From Oribacterium sp. UBA3737 (GTDB taxonomy: Bacteria > Bacillota_A > Clostridia > Lachnospirales > Lachnospiraceae), in the NCBI GenBank assembly GCA_002371295.1, contig DFGZ01000076.1, positions 1 through 23,890 of the forward strand: a stretch of DNA of 23,890 nt. Direction: 5' to 3'. Below, one piece after another: positions 15,603 to 23,816 of this stretch (positions are counted from its first letter, which is position 1; the number at the start of each line of letters is the position of its first letter). The position numbers and the translations under genes were made by a program. Under the pieces are notes generated by a model. That model did no database searches, was not told where the DNA came from, and saw only the letters and a program-made list of their open reading frames with translations.

Positions 15603-15956
15603 ATGCATGGCACGATTTCACTTGTATCCGGATTTCTGGTATTTGTGCTTGTCCTGCTGCTGGCTTATGCCTGCAGCAGGTTTCTGGGCAAAACCTGGCG
15701 GATGAGAAGTTCCGCTAAATATATGGAAGTCATTGATCAGCTGGCAGTTGGACAGGATCGTCTGCTTCTGATCGTTAAGGTAGATAAAAAATACTATCTT
15801 ATGAGCTCATGTTCTCAGGGGGTTTCTTTCCTCAAAGAGCTCGATGGCGATTTCTCGCTGGAAAGGAGTATCGAGGCTCCGGTTCAAAGCGATTTTTCTC
15901 AGTATCTGAACAGATATTGGAAGCAGTTCAGAGACGGAAAGGATAGCAGTAAATGA
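15603..15956 (+). CDS. fliO: Flagellar biosynthesis protein FliO
   Basis: FliO helps assemble the FliP ring of the export gate. The 117-residue protein has one N-terminal membrane helix (about residues 6-26). A short basic stretch follows, then the small cytoplasmic domain with IDQLAVGQDRLLLIVKVDKKYYL, which matches the FliO pattern of a strand carrying DR-hydrophobic residues. It begins four bases after the fliY stop and overlaps fliP by four bases (ATGA), so translation is probably coupled. FliO is poorly conserved; the call relies on this motif, topology and position before fliP. Confidence 0.87.
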   Translation: MHGTISLVSGFLVFVLVLLLAYACSRFLGKTWRMRSSAKYMEVIDQLAVGQDRLLLIVKVDKKYYLMSSCSQGVSFLKELDGDFSLERSIEAPVQSDFSQYLNRYWKQFRDGKDSSK

Positions 15957-16612
15957 TAGGGGATTTACTGACCGGCTTAAATGGCGGCAATGTGCCGACT
16001 CTTGATCTGATATTCATGCTGACGATGGTGGCTATGGTTCCATCCATTGTTGTCATGATGACATCGTTCACTCGAACAATCATCATTTTATCTTTCACAC
16101 GTACTGCAATGGGTGTTCAGAATACACCACCCAATATGGTCATCGCAGGCATAACTCTGTTCCTGACCTTATTCATCATGAGTCCCACTATCGCACAGAT
16201 AAACGAAGTGGCATACCAGCCCTATCGTGCGGGACGCATCAATCAGGAAGAGTGTATCAGGAGGATGGCGGGACCTGCCAAGGAATTCATGCTCAGAAAT
16301 ACGGAAAAGGAAACCCTTGACCGTTTTGTGGAAATGGCTGACATTGCGGTACAGGATGATGTAAGGGATTATCCGCTTACTGTTGTCACTCCTGCATTTA
16401 TGACCTCTGAATTAAAAAGAGCTTTCACTGCAGGATTCCTTCTTTATCTCCCGTTTCTTCTGATAGATATCGTAGTTTCCACGACACTTATGGCCATGGG
16501 TATGGTCATGCTGCCTCCGACCATGGTATCTATGCCATTTAAACTTTTACTCTTTATCAGTATAAACGGATGGGAACTTCTGTTCTCTACCATCATAAAC
16601 AGTTTCAGGTAG
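15953..16612 (+). CDS. fliP: Flagellar export gate protein FliP
   Basis: FliP forms the pentameric core of the export gate with FliQ and FliR. In 219 residues the FliP signatures are clear. They are a first helix followed by MVPSIVVMMTSFTRTIIILSFTR, the GVQNTPPNMVIAGITLFLTLF segment, PAFMTSELKRAFTAGF, and LLIDIVVSTTLMAMGMVMLPP. It lacks a cleavable N-terminal signal of the enterobacterial kind, which is usual in Gram-positive FliP proteins. The start overlaps the end of fliO. Confidence 0.96.
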   Translation: MIGDLLTGLNGGNVPTLDLIFMLTMVAMVPSIVVMMTSFTRTIIILSFTRTAMGVQNTPPNMVIAGITLFLTLFIMSPTIAQINEVAYQPYRAGRINQEECIRRMAGPAKEFMLRNTEKETLDRFVEMADIAVQDDVRDYPLTVVTPAFMTSELKRAFTAGFLLYLPFLLIDIVVSTTLMAMGMVMLPPTMVSMPFKLLLFISINGWELLFSTIINSFR

Positions 16613-16674
16613 AAGAGATATAATCCGGTCACAGGTTTGTATTCAGGATGTTAAAAGTATTTTGAGGAGGAAAA

Positions 16675-16941
16675 ATGACAACAGAACTGGCACTCGATAC
16701 ATTGAGACAGACCTTTCAGCTTGCTTTGGAGATAGCGCTGCCCCTGCTTCTGATAAGTATGATAGTAGGTATCATACTTGCCATATTCAGTGCGGCCACT
16801 TCCATAAATGAGCAGACATTGACGTTTGTTCCCAAGCTTTTATCCATACTTACGGTCCTTGCAATTCTGGGAAGTACCATACTGGTCAAGATGCAGGATT
16901 TTACGATTGAGATTTTTCATTTGATCGCTTCCGGAGGTTGA
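16675..16941 (+). CDS. fliQ: Flagellar export gate protein FliQ
   Basis: FliQ wraps the FliP-FliR core of the gate. The 88-residue protein has two membrane helices (about 14-36 and 50-72) with the conserved loop AATSINEQTLTFVPKLL between them. GAGGAGG lies about eight bases before the ATG. fliR begins two bases after its stop. Length and motifs fit the family exactly. Confidence 0.95.
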   Translation: MTTELALDTLRQTFQLALEIALPLLLISMIVGIILAIFSAATSINEQTLTFVPKLLSILTVLAILGSTILVKMQDFTIEIFHLIASGG

Positions 16942-16942
16942 A

Positions 16943-17698
16943 ATGATTATTCTGTTCAGCTTTATCCTAATGCGTGTGACCGGGGTGATCGAATTAAATA
17001 CTGTTCTGTCCAGGGCGGAACTTCCCGGGACAGTAAAAGGAATGCTGATTTTTATGATCTCTGCCCTTATATTCATCTGGACAGGCGGCCACCTTATAGC
17101 AGAACCTGAGACGCTTTTGGAGTATGCATTTATGCTCGTGAAGGAGCTTATGATAGGTGCCTGTATCGGATTCGGTATGGAGCTTACATTGGCGGTAATT
17201 CGCTTTGGCGGTACCGTCATTGATTTTATGATGGGTCTAAATATGGCACAGATGTACGATCCCTCCACTAATCAGCAGACTACACCCAATGCCAACCTGT
17301 TCGCGATTTTTATGTGCCTCGTGTTTTTTACTACAGGAGCACATCTCAGGTATTTAGAGATCCTTTTCAATTCAATAAAGCTCATTCCCTTTGGAATGGT
17401 GAAGCTTGATTACAACATCGCAGTGTACATGCTGGAATTGTTCAACGGCTGTATGGTGCTGGGACTTGAATTTGCCTTTCCATTAATTGCCATAGAACTG
17501 CTGACTCAGATATGTCTCGGAATACTTATGAGAATTATCCCACAGCTGAATATTTTTTCTGTGAATTTTCAGATGAAGATAATTTCCGGTATGGTGATGC
17601 TTCTCATATTATTCACTCCTATGTCTGAGATGATAATCAGAATTCTGGATAATATGTTCACACATCTGGATGAGATAACCATGATACTTGCGGGATAA
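16943..17698 (+). CDS. fliR: Flagellar export gate protein FliR
   Basis: FliR is the single-copy gate subunit that completes the FliP ring. The 251-residue protein has about six membrane helices. It carries the family stretches MRVTGVIELNTVLSRAELPG near the N-terminus, then G-x-x-I-D-F-M-M-G-L-N-M-A-Q-M-Y-D-P, and the C-terminal LGILMRIIPQLNIFSVNFQMK. The ATG lies one base after fliQ ends, with GGAGG of the fliQ 3' end as ribosome site. A 59-bp gap leads to flhB. Confidence 0.94.
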   Translation: MIILFSFILMRVTGVIELNTVLSRAELPGTVKGMLIFMISALIFIWTGGHLIAEPETLLEYAFMLVKELMIGACIGFGMELTLAVIRFGGTVIDFMMGLNMAQMYDPSTNQQTTPNANLFAIFMCLVFFTTGAHLRYLEILFNSIKLIPFGMVKLDYNIAVYMLELFNGCMVLGLEFAFPLIAIELLTQICLGILMRIIPQLNIFSVNFQMKIISGMVMLLILFTPMSEMIIRILDNMFTHLDEITMILAG

Positions 17699-17757
17699 AG
17701 GCATCACAAGTCTTTTTACCGTAAGCTGCAGAGCTGGATTTTTAGAGGAGAAAACAT

Positions 17758-18825
17758 ATGGGTAATGACGGCGCCGATAAAACCGAGGAGCCTACTTCGC
17801 ATAAGATAAGTGAAGCAAGAAAAGAAGGTAATGTCTGTCAGAGCAAAGATGTTGCCACGGTAGTTATGCTGCTTGGTGTCTTTGTTATGGTCAGACTCAT
17901 GATCCCGACTATATACAATTACATAGTCAGCATGTTCAGGTATGTTCTGGATTGCATAACCCATTCCGAGTATGACCCCATAAGCGGTACTTTGTTCTAT
18001 AGGTTTATGGTATATGCTTTGGTATGTTCTATGCCTATTCTGCTTGTGGCCGTTGTACTTGCTATTCTTTCCCATGGTGTTCAGACCAGGTTCAATTATT
18101 CAAAAAAGGCTACAAAGGTTAAATTCAGTAAGCTTAATCCACTTAAAGGGGTTAAGAAGATCTTTTCACTCAGCAACTGTGTGGAGGTTTTAAAAAACAT
18201 TCTGAAGATAAGTCTGTTAATTATTCTCTTGTTCTTTGTGGTACGGGAAAAGCTTCTGCCTATAGCAAAGACACTGGATATGACACCCTTTAATTCCACA
18301 CTGATGCTTCTCGGGTTCATCTGGGATCTGATCATTAGAGTGGTGATAGCATTTTCACTTATTGCCTTCCTGGATTACCTGTATCAGAAGTGGAAATATC
18401 ATAAGGATCTCATGATGACAAAGCAGGAAGTCAAGGATGAGATGAAGATGCTTGAAGGAGATCCTCAGGTGAAGAATAAAATGAAACAGAAGCACAGAGA
18501 GATGACTAACCGTCGAATGATGCAGGAAGTTCCTAAGGCAGATGTCATAATCAGAAACCCGACTCACGTTGCTGTAGCTCTTAAGTATGATCCTGACAAG
18601 CACGGTGCCCCTTATGTTGTAGCTAAGGGACTGGATTTTATAGCACTTAAGATCGTGGAGACCGGAGAAGAATATGATGTGCCATGGATAGAGAATAAGC
18701 CACTGGCCAGAGCTCTTTATGCATCCTGCGACATAGGACAGGAAATACCTGTGGACTATTACAGTGCGGTTGCTGAACTTCTGGTATTCATTTACAAGCA
18801 GAAAAACGGAGAGTTACCGGCATAG
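17758..18825 (+). CDS. flhB: Flagellar export switch protein FlhB
   Basis: FlhB changes export from rod and hook substrates to filament substrates when FliK signals. The 355-residue protein opens with the typical DKTEEPTSHKISEARKEGNV. It has four membrane helices (about 30-205), a basic linker, and a cytoplasmic domain with the NPTH autocleavage motif. Cleavage is expected between N267 and P268. LKYDPDKHGAPYVVAKG and the PLARALYASCDIGQEIP region follow. AGAGGAG lies about ten bases before the ATG. A strong hairpin follows immediately after the stop. Confidence 0.96.
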   Translation: MGNDGADKTEEPTSHKISEARKEGNVCQSKDVATVVMLLGVFVMVRLMIPTIYNYIVSMFRYVLDCITHSEYDPISGTLFYRFMVYALVCSMPILLVAVVLAILSHGVQTRFNYSKKATKVKFSKLNPLKGVKKIFSLSNCVEVLKNILKISLLIILLFFVVREKLLPIAKTLDMTPFNSTLMLLGFIWDLIIRVVIAFSLIAFLDYLYQKWKYHKDLMMTKQEVKDEMKMLEGDPQVKNKMKQKHREMTNRRMMQEVPKADVIIRNPTHVAVALKYDPDKHGAPYVVAKGLDFIALKIVETGEEYDVPWIENKPLARALYASCDIGQEIPVDYYSAVAELLVFIYKQKNGELPA

Positions 18826-18850
18826 ATCCCTATTCCGAAGGAATAGGGAT
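18826..18850 (+). terminator. Hairpin directly after flhB (probable terminator or attenuator)
   Basis: ATCCCTATTCC (18826-18836) and GGAATAGGGAT (18840-18850) form a perfect 11-bp stem with a GAA loop, right after the flhB stop. The bases that follow (GCCGCCCG) are not T-rich, so it is not a textbook intrinsic terminator. It is the strongest stem in the window and probably ends or weakens transcription, or stabilises the upstream message. Confidence 0.55.
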
Positions 18851-18869
18851 GCCGCCCGATTCATAAATT

Positions 18870-18886
18870 AAAAATCGCGATTTTTT
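18870..18886 (+). other. AT-rich palindrome ending in a T-run
   Basis: A5-TCGCGA-T6 is a perfect palindrome apart from its last T. It follows the flhB hairpin by 19 bp and ends in six Ts. As an RNA stem it is weak (mostly A-U pairs with a CGCG loop), but with the T-run it might help the preceding hairpin end transcription. It could also be a protein-binding palindrome upstream of the flhA promoter. Confidence 0.35.
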
Positions 18887-18937
18887 ACAGAAATTAAAGA
18901 AAATTTTAAAAAAATTAATAGAATTTATAATTTTATC

Positions 18938-18966
18938 GAGACAAGAAGATAAAAAGCAATTATAAT
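18938..18966 (+). promoter_or_regulatory. Candidate sigma-A promoter for flhA
   Basis: TATAAT (18961-18966) is a perfect -10. GAGACA (18938-18943) matches the -35 TTGACA in four of six bases, with an ideal 17-base spacer. The region upstream is very AT-rich with A and T tracts, as often seen at strong clostridial promoters. Transcription would start near 18973, giving a leader of about 70 bases before flhA. This would drive flhA, the sigma gene and the rod genes apart from the upstream block. Confidence 0.55.
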
Positions 18967-19041
18967 AAATGTATATCTAAATTATGTACGTAAGGTATAG
19001 AGAGTAGAATAGAAAAGAGAATAAGAAACAGATCACAGACT

Positions 19042-21207
19042 ATGAAATGGACTAAATTTATCGCAGATAATTCCATAGTTGTCATGGCACTGGTTATCAT
19101 ATTGCTGCTGATCATTCCGCTTCCGCCTTTCATGGCGGACATGTGTATAGTCCTTAATATGGCTATATCCATGATGATCCTGGTCATCACTATGACGATC
19201 CACAGCCCGCTGGAATTCTCGATTTATCCGTCATTGCTTCTGTTAACTACACTGTTCCGTCTTGGCATCAATGTTTCAACAACCAGAAACATCCTGTCCA
19301 CTGGCGGTTTCTCTGGACAGGTCATTAAGTCATTTGGTGACTTTGTTCTGCAGGGAAATGTTGTTGTCGGTCTTGTAATCTATATCGTCATTGTTCTCAT
19401 GAACTTCACGGTCATCACGAAGGGTGCTGAACGTGTAGCAGAGGTTTCTGCAAGATTTAACCTCGATGCTATGCCGGGAAAGCAGATGGCTATCGACTCG
19501 GATCTTAATGCCGGTCTTATAGACGAGCAGGAAGCTGCACGTCGAAGGATGAATGTTCAAAGAGAGTCCGATTTTTACGGCTCCATGGATGGTGCTACGA
19601 AAATTGTAAAAGGTGACGGAGTCATGTCACTGATCACCACCGCTATCAATCTCATAGGTGGTAGTATCATAGGTATCGTTCAGTCCGGACAGGACATAGG
19701 TACCGTATTAAACACATACACTATTGCAACCGTTGGTGATGGTCTTGTGGGACAAATCCCATCACTTCTTATTTCTACCGCAACCGGCATGATCGTAACC
19801 CGTGCCGTGGCAGAGGGATCACTTAACGAGGACATATCAAAGGAGTTCCTGGCACAGCCAAGATCATTTATGATCGCAGGCGGTGTCATTTGTGTACTCT
19901 GTATCATTCCGGGCATGCCGCTCTTCCAGATTCTTTTGATTGGATTCGGATTTATGCTTGCAGGATATATGATGCAGCGCAGAATTCTTGAAGCCCCTGA
20001 GGCGGTAAGAGCTGAGGCATACAGAGCAGCCAGTCACGGCGCAAGACAGAGAATCGGAAATGTTGGCGTGGAAGAGCCTGCAGCTGAGGAAGCTGAATCT
20101 AAAACTGAAAAAGCACCTGCCCAGACTCAGGAAGAGTACTTTAAGGACGTTAACAATGTATATCATCTGCTTCAGGTGGAGCCTATAGAAGTGGATTTCG
20201 GTTACAGTCTTATACCCCTTGCGGATGAATCCGTAGGCGGCAGACTCATAAGCCGGATAGTCGTATTCCGAAGACAGTATGCACAGGATATGGGTTATGT
20301 TATCCCTTCCGTGAGACTCAGGGACAGTGCGAAACTGGGAACAAATGAATATGTAATAAAGATAAAGGGAGAAGCGGTCGCTGTGGGAGAGATCCTAACG
20401 GATTTCTATCTCGCACTTGAACCGGAGCATGTTGAAAGAGAAATCGATGGAATTGAGACTATCGAGCCTGCTTACGGTATTCCGAGTAAGTGGATCAAGC
20501 CGGAACATAGGGAGAGGGCTGAGATGTACGGATATACAGTCATCGATCCTTTGTCAGTGCTTGTCTCACATATGAGTGAGGTCATAAAGCAGCACAGCTA
20601 CGAACTTATCACCAGACAGGAAGTTTTCAGACTTGTGGAGAATTTGAAGAATTCAGCGCCTGAACTGGTCAGCGAGGCATTTCCGACACTGGTATCCTAC
20701 AATCTTCTTCAGAAGGTTCTTACACTTCTTCTCAAGGAAGGAGTGTCCATAAAGGATCTTGAGACCATTGTAGAAACCATGGTGGACTCGATCACAGAGA
20801 ACGGTCTTCCGGTCAAAGACATTGATTCTCTGGTGGAACAGGTGAGAATCTCCCTCAAGCGTACCATAACAAGGATGTACTGCGAGGACGGAAACATGAA
20901 GGTGGTCACGCTGGATGCGGATCTGGAAAGATCCATGGTGAGCTCATTATCAAAGGGCGAAAGCGGATATTATCTTGCTTTAAGTCCTGAGATATTACAG
21001 AGCCTGGTAAGGCAGGTCGCAGAGGAGATGAAGAAATTCAAGGATCTGTCACAGACACCGGTGATTCTTACATCCGAGGTCATGAGAGCACATTTTTATC
21101 ATCTCATAGAGCAGTTCTACCCACAGGTAAGAGTACTTTCATTCAATGAAGTAGCAAATAACGTTCAGATTCAGGCTATAGGGAGTCTGAAGCTTGAAAA
21201 CAAATAG
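19042..21207 (+). CDS. flhA: Flagellar export gate protein FlhA
   Basis: FlhA is the large export gate subunit that receives chaperone-substrate complexes and uses the proton gradient. The 721-residue protein has about eight membrane helices in residues 15-315. The conserved cytoplasmic loop signature (RVAEVSARFNLDAMPGKQMA, from residue 131) and the PSLLISTATGMIVTRA segment are present. An Ala/Glu-rich linker (about 328-370) leads to the large cytoplasmic domain. Total length is slightly above the usual 680-700 because of this linker. No good ribosome site precedes the ATG, only scattered GA-rich sequence. I still favour this start because the protein opens normally and no better one lies nearby. 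flhF and flhG do not follow it. Confidence 0.96.
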   Translation: MKWTKFIADNSIVVMALVIILLLIIPLPPFMADMCIVLNMAISMMILVITMTIHSPLEFSIYPSLLLLTTLFRLGINVSTTRNILSTGGFSGQVIKSFGDFVLQGNVVVGLVIYIVIVLMNFTVITKGAERVAEVSARFNLDAMPGKQMAIDSDLNAGLIDEQEAARRRMNVQRESDFYGSMDGATKIVKGDGVMSLITTAINLIGGSIIGIVQSGQDIGTVLNTYTIATVGDGLVGQIPSLLISTATGMIVTRAVAEGSLNEDISKEFLAQPRSFMIAGGVICVLCIIPGMPLFQILLIGFGFMLAGYMMQRRILEAPEAVRAEAYRAASHGARQRIGNVGVEEPAAEEAESKTEKAPAQTQEEYFKDVNNVYHLLQVEPIEVDFGYSLIPLADESVGGRLISRIVVFRRQYAQDMGYVIPSVRLRDSAKLGTNEYVIKIKGEAVAVGEILTDFYLALEPEHVEREIDGIETIEPAYGIPSKWIKPEHRERAEMYGYTVIDPLSVLVSHMSEVIKQHSYELITRQEVFRLVENLKNSAPELVSEAFPTLVSYNLLQKVLTLLLKEGVSIKDLETIVETMVDSITENGLPVKDIDSLVEQVRISLKRTITRMYCEDGNMKVVTLDADLERSMVSSLSKGESGYYLALSPEILQSLVRQVAEEMKKFKDLSQTPVILTSEVMRAHFYHLIEQFYPQVRVLSFNEVANNVQIQAIGSLKLENK

Positions 21208-21270
21208 TAAAGCAGCAGGGTAAAGAAGATTAATAAGAGAGTATAAGAATAGTTAGAGGGGATGAGTTTT

Positions 21271-22056
21271 ATGATGGATACAATTTATAGGGAACAGGTT
21301 GAAGATCTGGAAACAAGGGCCAATGAAGAATTGTTCATGATCTATAAAAGAACAAGAGACAATCGTGTAAAACAGGAACTCACCATGCGTTATATCTACA
21401 TAGTCAAGAGTGTGGCATATCAGATGAGGGATGTATATAACGATACCATGCAGCCTGAGGATATCATAAATGAAGGTGTCATAGAGATCATGAAGGCGAT
21501 CGATCGTTACGATGTAGAGAAGGATAACAAGTTCGAGACATTCATATCCAGACGTATCAGAGGCATGGTCATAGATCTGATACGAAAGAACGACTGGATG
21601 CCCCGCAATTATCACAGGGACCGCAAGAACATCGAGGATGCAAGAGACGAACTCCAGAGAAAGCTGGGACACGCTCCCAGCGATGAGGAGATCTCCAAGT
21701 ATTACAAGATGGATGTCAAAAAGATCAAAAAAGTCGATCGAATGCGAACAATGGTCAATGTCCTTTCACTGGACATGACCTATGATGATAATGATGAGAC
21801 GCTGTTTCAGGTAGCGTCGGACGATGTAAATTCACAACCGGAGGGAAGTTTCTTGCAGGGCGAAACAGTAGCAACCTTGGCCAGAGCCATCGATTCTTTA
21901 AAAGATAGTGAGAAAAAGGTTATATCTTTGTATTATGTTGACGAATTAAATATGAACCAGATTGCAGAGGTTATGAATATCAGTCAGCCGAGAGTATCTC
22001 AGCTTCATTCCATAGCTATAGAGAAGCTGAAGAATTACATGGCGAAGATGTCATAA
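21271..22056 (+). CDS. fliA: Flagellar sigma factor (sigma-28 family, SigD/FliA)
   Basis: This sigma factor directs transcription of late flagellar and chemotaxis genes. Region 2 reads EDIINEGVIEIMKAIDRYD followed by KFETFISRRIRGMVIDLIRKNDW-x-PR, the hallmark of the FliA/SigD/WhiG group. Region 4 near the C-terminus has a helix-turn-helix (LNMNQIAEVMNISQPRVSQL). The ATG at 21271 (261 residues) is chosen because AGAGGGG (21255-21261) is nine bases away; it abuts the ATG at 21262. In Bacillus subtilis this gene is sigD. It lies between flhA and two rod genes. An anti-sigma gene (flgM) is not in the window. Confidence 0.93.
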   Translation: MMDTIYREQVEDLETRANEELFMIYKRTRDNRVKQELTMRYIYIVKSVAYQMRDVYNDTMQPEDIINEGVIEIMKAIDRYDVEKDNKFETFISRRIRGMVIDLIRKNDWMPRNYHRDRKNIEDARDELQRKLGHAPSDEEISKYYKMDVKKIKKVDRMRTMVNVLSLDMTYDDNDETLFQVASDDVNSQPEGSFLQGETVATLARAIDSLKDSEKKVISLYYVDELNMNQIAEVMNISQPRVSQLHSIAIEKLKNYMAKMS

Positions 22057-22136
22057 CTCTGAATCAAGTTTTTCGGCATCCGCTATTTAAAAATTTAAGT
22101 GCGGAATTTAAAGGGTGTTGCCCGGACAGGAGTGCT

Positions 22137-22958
22137 ATGTATCAGGGATTTTACAATCTGACATCCGGTATGCTGACACAGCAGAGAAGACTGAATGTTG
22201 TCAGCAACAACATGGTCAATGTACAGACGGCAGGTTATAAAAAAGACACTATGACGTCAAAAACGTTTCAGGAAGAGATGCTTATCCGCACAGGAAAATA
22301 CAATAAAGACAATCCTTCCGAACTGACAACTACATCAAAGATAGTAACTGCAGAGCAGACCTATACGAGTTTTGATCAGGGGGCCTTTGAGCAGACTGAT
22401 TATATTTATGACTTTGCCATAGGAGGCAATGGATGGTTCTCCATACAGACAAATGCGGGAACGAGATATACGAGAGACGGTTCATTTTCCGTCGACAGTG
22501 AAGGGTATCTGGAGCTGAACGGTCTGGGACGTGTGCTTGGAGCGGACGATCAGCCCATCAGGATTCCTACGGAAAACTTCTTCGTTGACACAGCAGGCAA
22601 TATTCTGGTAGATAACACAGCAGCTGCCCTTGAAACAGGCAAGCCCGGTGATGCGGCGACAGAGACTGCGGTTCAGCCTGAGTCATACGGACAGATAAAG
22701 CTTGTGGATTTCCAGGATCTTACACAGCTTCATAAGGAGGATAACGGACTGTACTCTACCAATCAGGCGGCAACAGTTGTGAATGGTGCAAACGGCACCC
22801 AGCTTCAGTGGACCATGATTGAAAAGGCCAATGTTGACCTCGTGGATGAGATGACTACCATGATATCTTCACAAAGGGCCCTTCAGGGGGCTGCCCAGAT
22901 GCTTAAGATGTATGATTCTGTTATGGCCAAGTCTTCCTCTGACGTGGGAAGACTGTGA
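22137..22958 (+). CDS. flgF: FlgF/FlgG-family basal-body rod protein (FlhO-like)
   Basis: This 273-residue distal-rod family protein has the rod N-terminal motif: YQGFYNLTSGMLTQQRRLNVVSNNMVNVQTAGYKKD. The central motif RYTRDGSFSVDSEGYLELNG and the C-terminal helix NVDLVDEMTTMISSQRALQ are also present. Both its start and its ending (KMYDSVMAKSSSDVGRL) resemble Bacillus FlhO more than FlgG, so I label it flgF with caution. AGGAG lies only four bases from the ATG, a short spacing. The 80-bp gap after the sigma gene contains an imperfect AT-rich inverted repeat (CCGC...GCGG, 22080-22105) but no clear promoter. Confidence 0.87.
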   Translation: MYQGFYNLTSGMLTQQRRLNVVSNNMVNVQTAGYKKDTMTSKTFQEEMLIRTGKYNKDNPSELTTTSKIVTAEQTYTSFDQGAFEQTDYIYDFAIGGNGWFSIQTNAGTRYTRDGSFSVDSEGYLELNGLGRVLGADDQPIRIPTENFFVDTAGNILVDNTAAALETGKPGDAATETAVQPESYGQIKLVDFQDLTQLHKEDNGLYSTNQAATVVNGANGTQLQWTMIEKANVDLVDEMTTMISSQRALQGAAQMLKMYDSVMAKSSSDVGRL

Positions 22959-23007
22959 TTTTAAGCGTATGCTTTATCGATCATACTGAAGTTTTGGAGG
23001 ACAGGAT

Positions 23008-23796
23008 ATGAATATGTCATTTTGGACCGGGGCGGTAGGTGCTGACAACTTCACAAAGAGGCTGGCTATCACCTCAAACAATTTAGCAAATATAAATACT
23101 ACAGGATTCAAGGCAAAAAGTGCGCCCTTCAGGGAACTTATCAATTATAATATAAATGACTCCAGAGAGGCCGTGACGGAGCTGCAGGCAGGAGCGGGCG
23201 CGGTGGTGCATCAGACCAATATGAATTTCAAATTATCAGGTCTCAGCATCACCAATATGACATCGGATTATGCGCTTATGGATGACAATGCCTTCTTTAT
23301 GCTGCAGGATCCGGGAGACGACTCCATATCTTATACCAGAAACGGTCATTTCCACAGCGGACTTATGCCTGACGGTGAATATTACCTTATGACTGAGAGC
23401 GGAAAGTATGTTCTGGATCAGGATGGAAAGAAGTTAAAAGCAGATGTTCTGGATCTTACCAAACTGGTTGAAAAGGATAAGGATGAAACGGAAACAAACG
23501 ACACAAATACTACAGAAAACGAAGAAAAACCTACGATTGGAGTTTATACTTTTCCGCATCCGAGCCGACTATTAAGTAAAGGGGACAATGAGTTTATAGT
23601 ACAGGAAGGGGATGCAGAGAACGTTGCCGCTCTTATTAAATTCCCGCATATTCAGCAGGGAGCACTTGAGAGTTCGGGGACGGATCTGGCGAAGGAAATG
23701 ACGAAGGTCATTGAGAGTCAGAGAGCCTTTCAGTATGCATTAAAGATGGTCTCCACATCCGATGAGATAGAGGGAACCATCAACAATCTAAGATAA
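23008..23796 (+). CDS. flgG: FlgF/FlgG-family basal-body rod protein (FlgG/FlhP-like)
   Basis: This is a second rod protein of the same family (262 residues). The N-terminal motif TKRLAITSNNLANINTTGFKAK and the C-terminal helix GTDLAKEMTKVIESQRAFQYALKMVSTSDE are clear, and YTRNGHF marks the central part. It is more diverged than its neighbour. Around residues 153-175 it has an acidic, Asp/Glu/Thr/Asn-rich insert that replaces part of the usual beta domain. GGAGG lies about nine bases before the ATG. Whether it is the true FlgG or the FlgF of this species is not decided by sequence reading alone; both are probable distal rod parts. Confidence 0.83.
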   Translation: MNMSFWTGAVGADNFTKRLAITSNNLANINTTGFKAKSAPFRELINYNINDSREAVTELQAGAGAVVHQTNMNFKLSGLSITNMTSDYALMDDNAFFMLQDPGDDSISYTRNGHFHSGLMPDGEYYLMTESGKYVLDQDGKKLKADVLDLTKLVEKDKDETETNDTNTTENEEKPTIGVYTFPHPSRLLSKGDNEFIVQEGDAENVAALIKFPHIQQGALESSGTDLAKEMTKVIESQRAFQYALKMVSTSDEIEGTINNLR

Positions 23797-23816
23797 AATA
23801 AAGTGGGGAACAGGTA

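Noticed and set aside
17773..17780. GCCGATAA just inside flhB
   Set aside because: It is coding (Ala-Asp-Lys), and no TAAA-like element lies 14-16 bases upstream.
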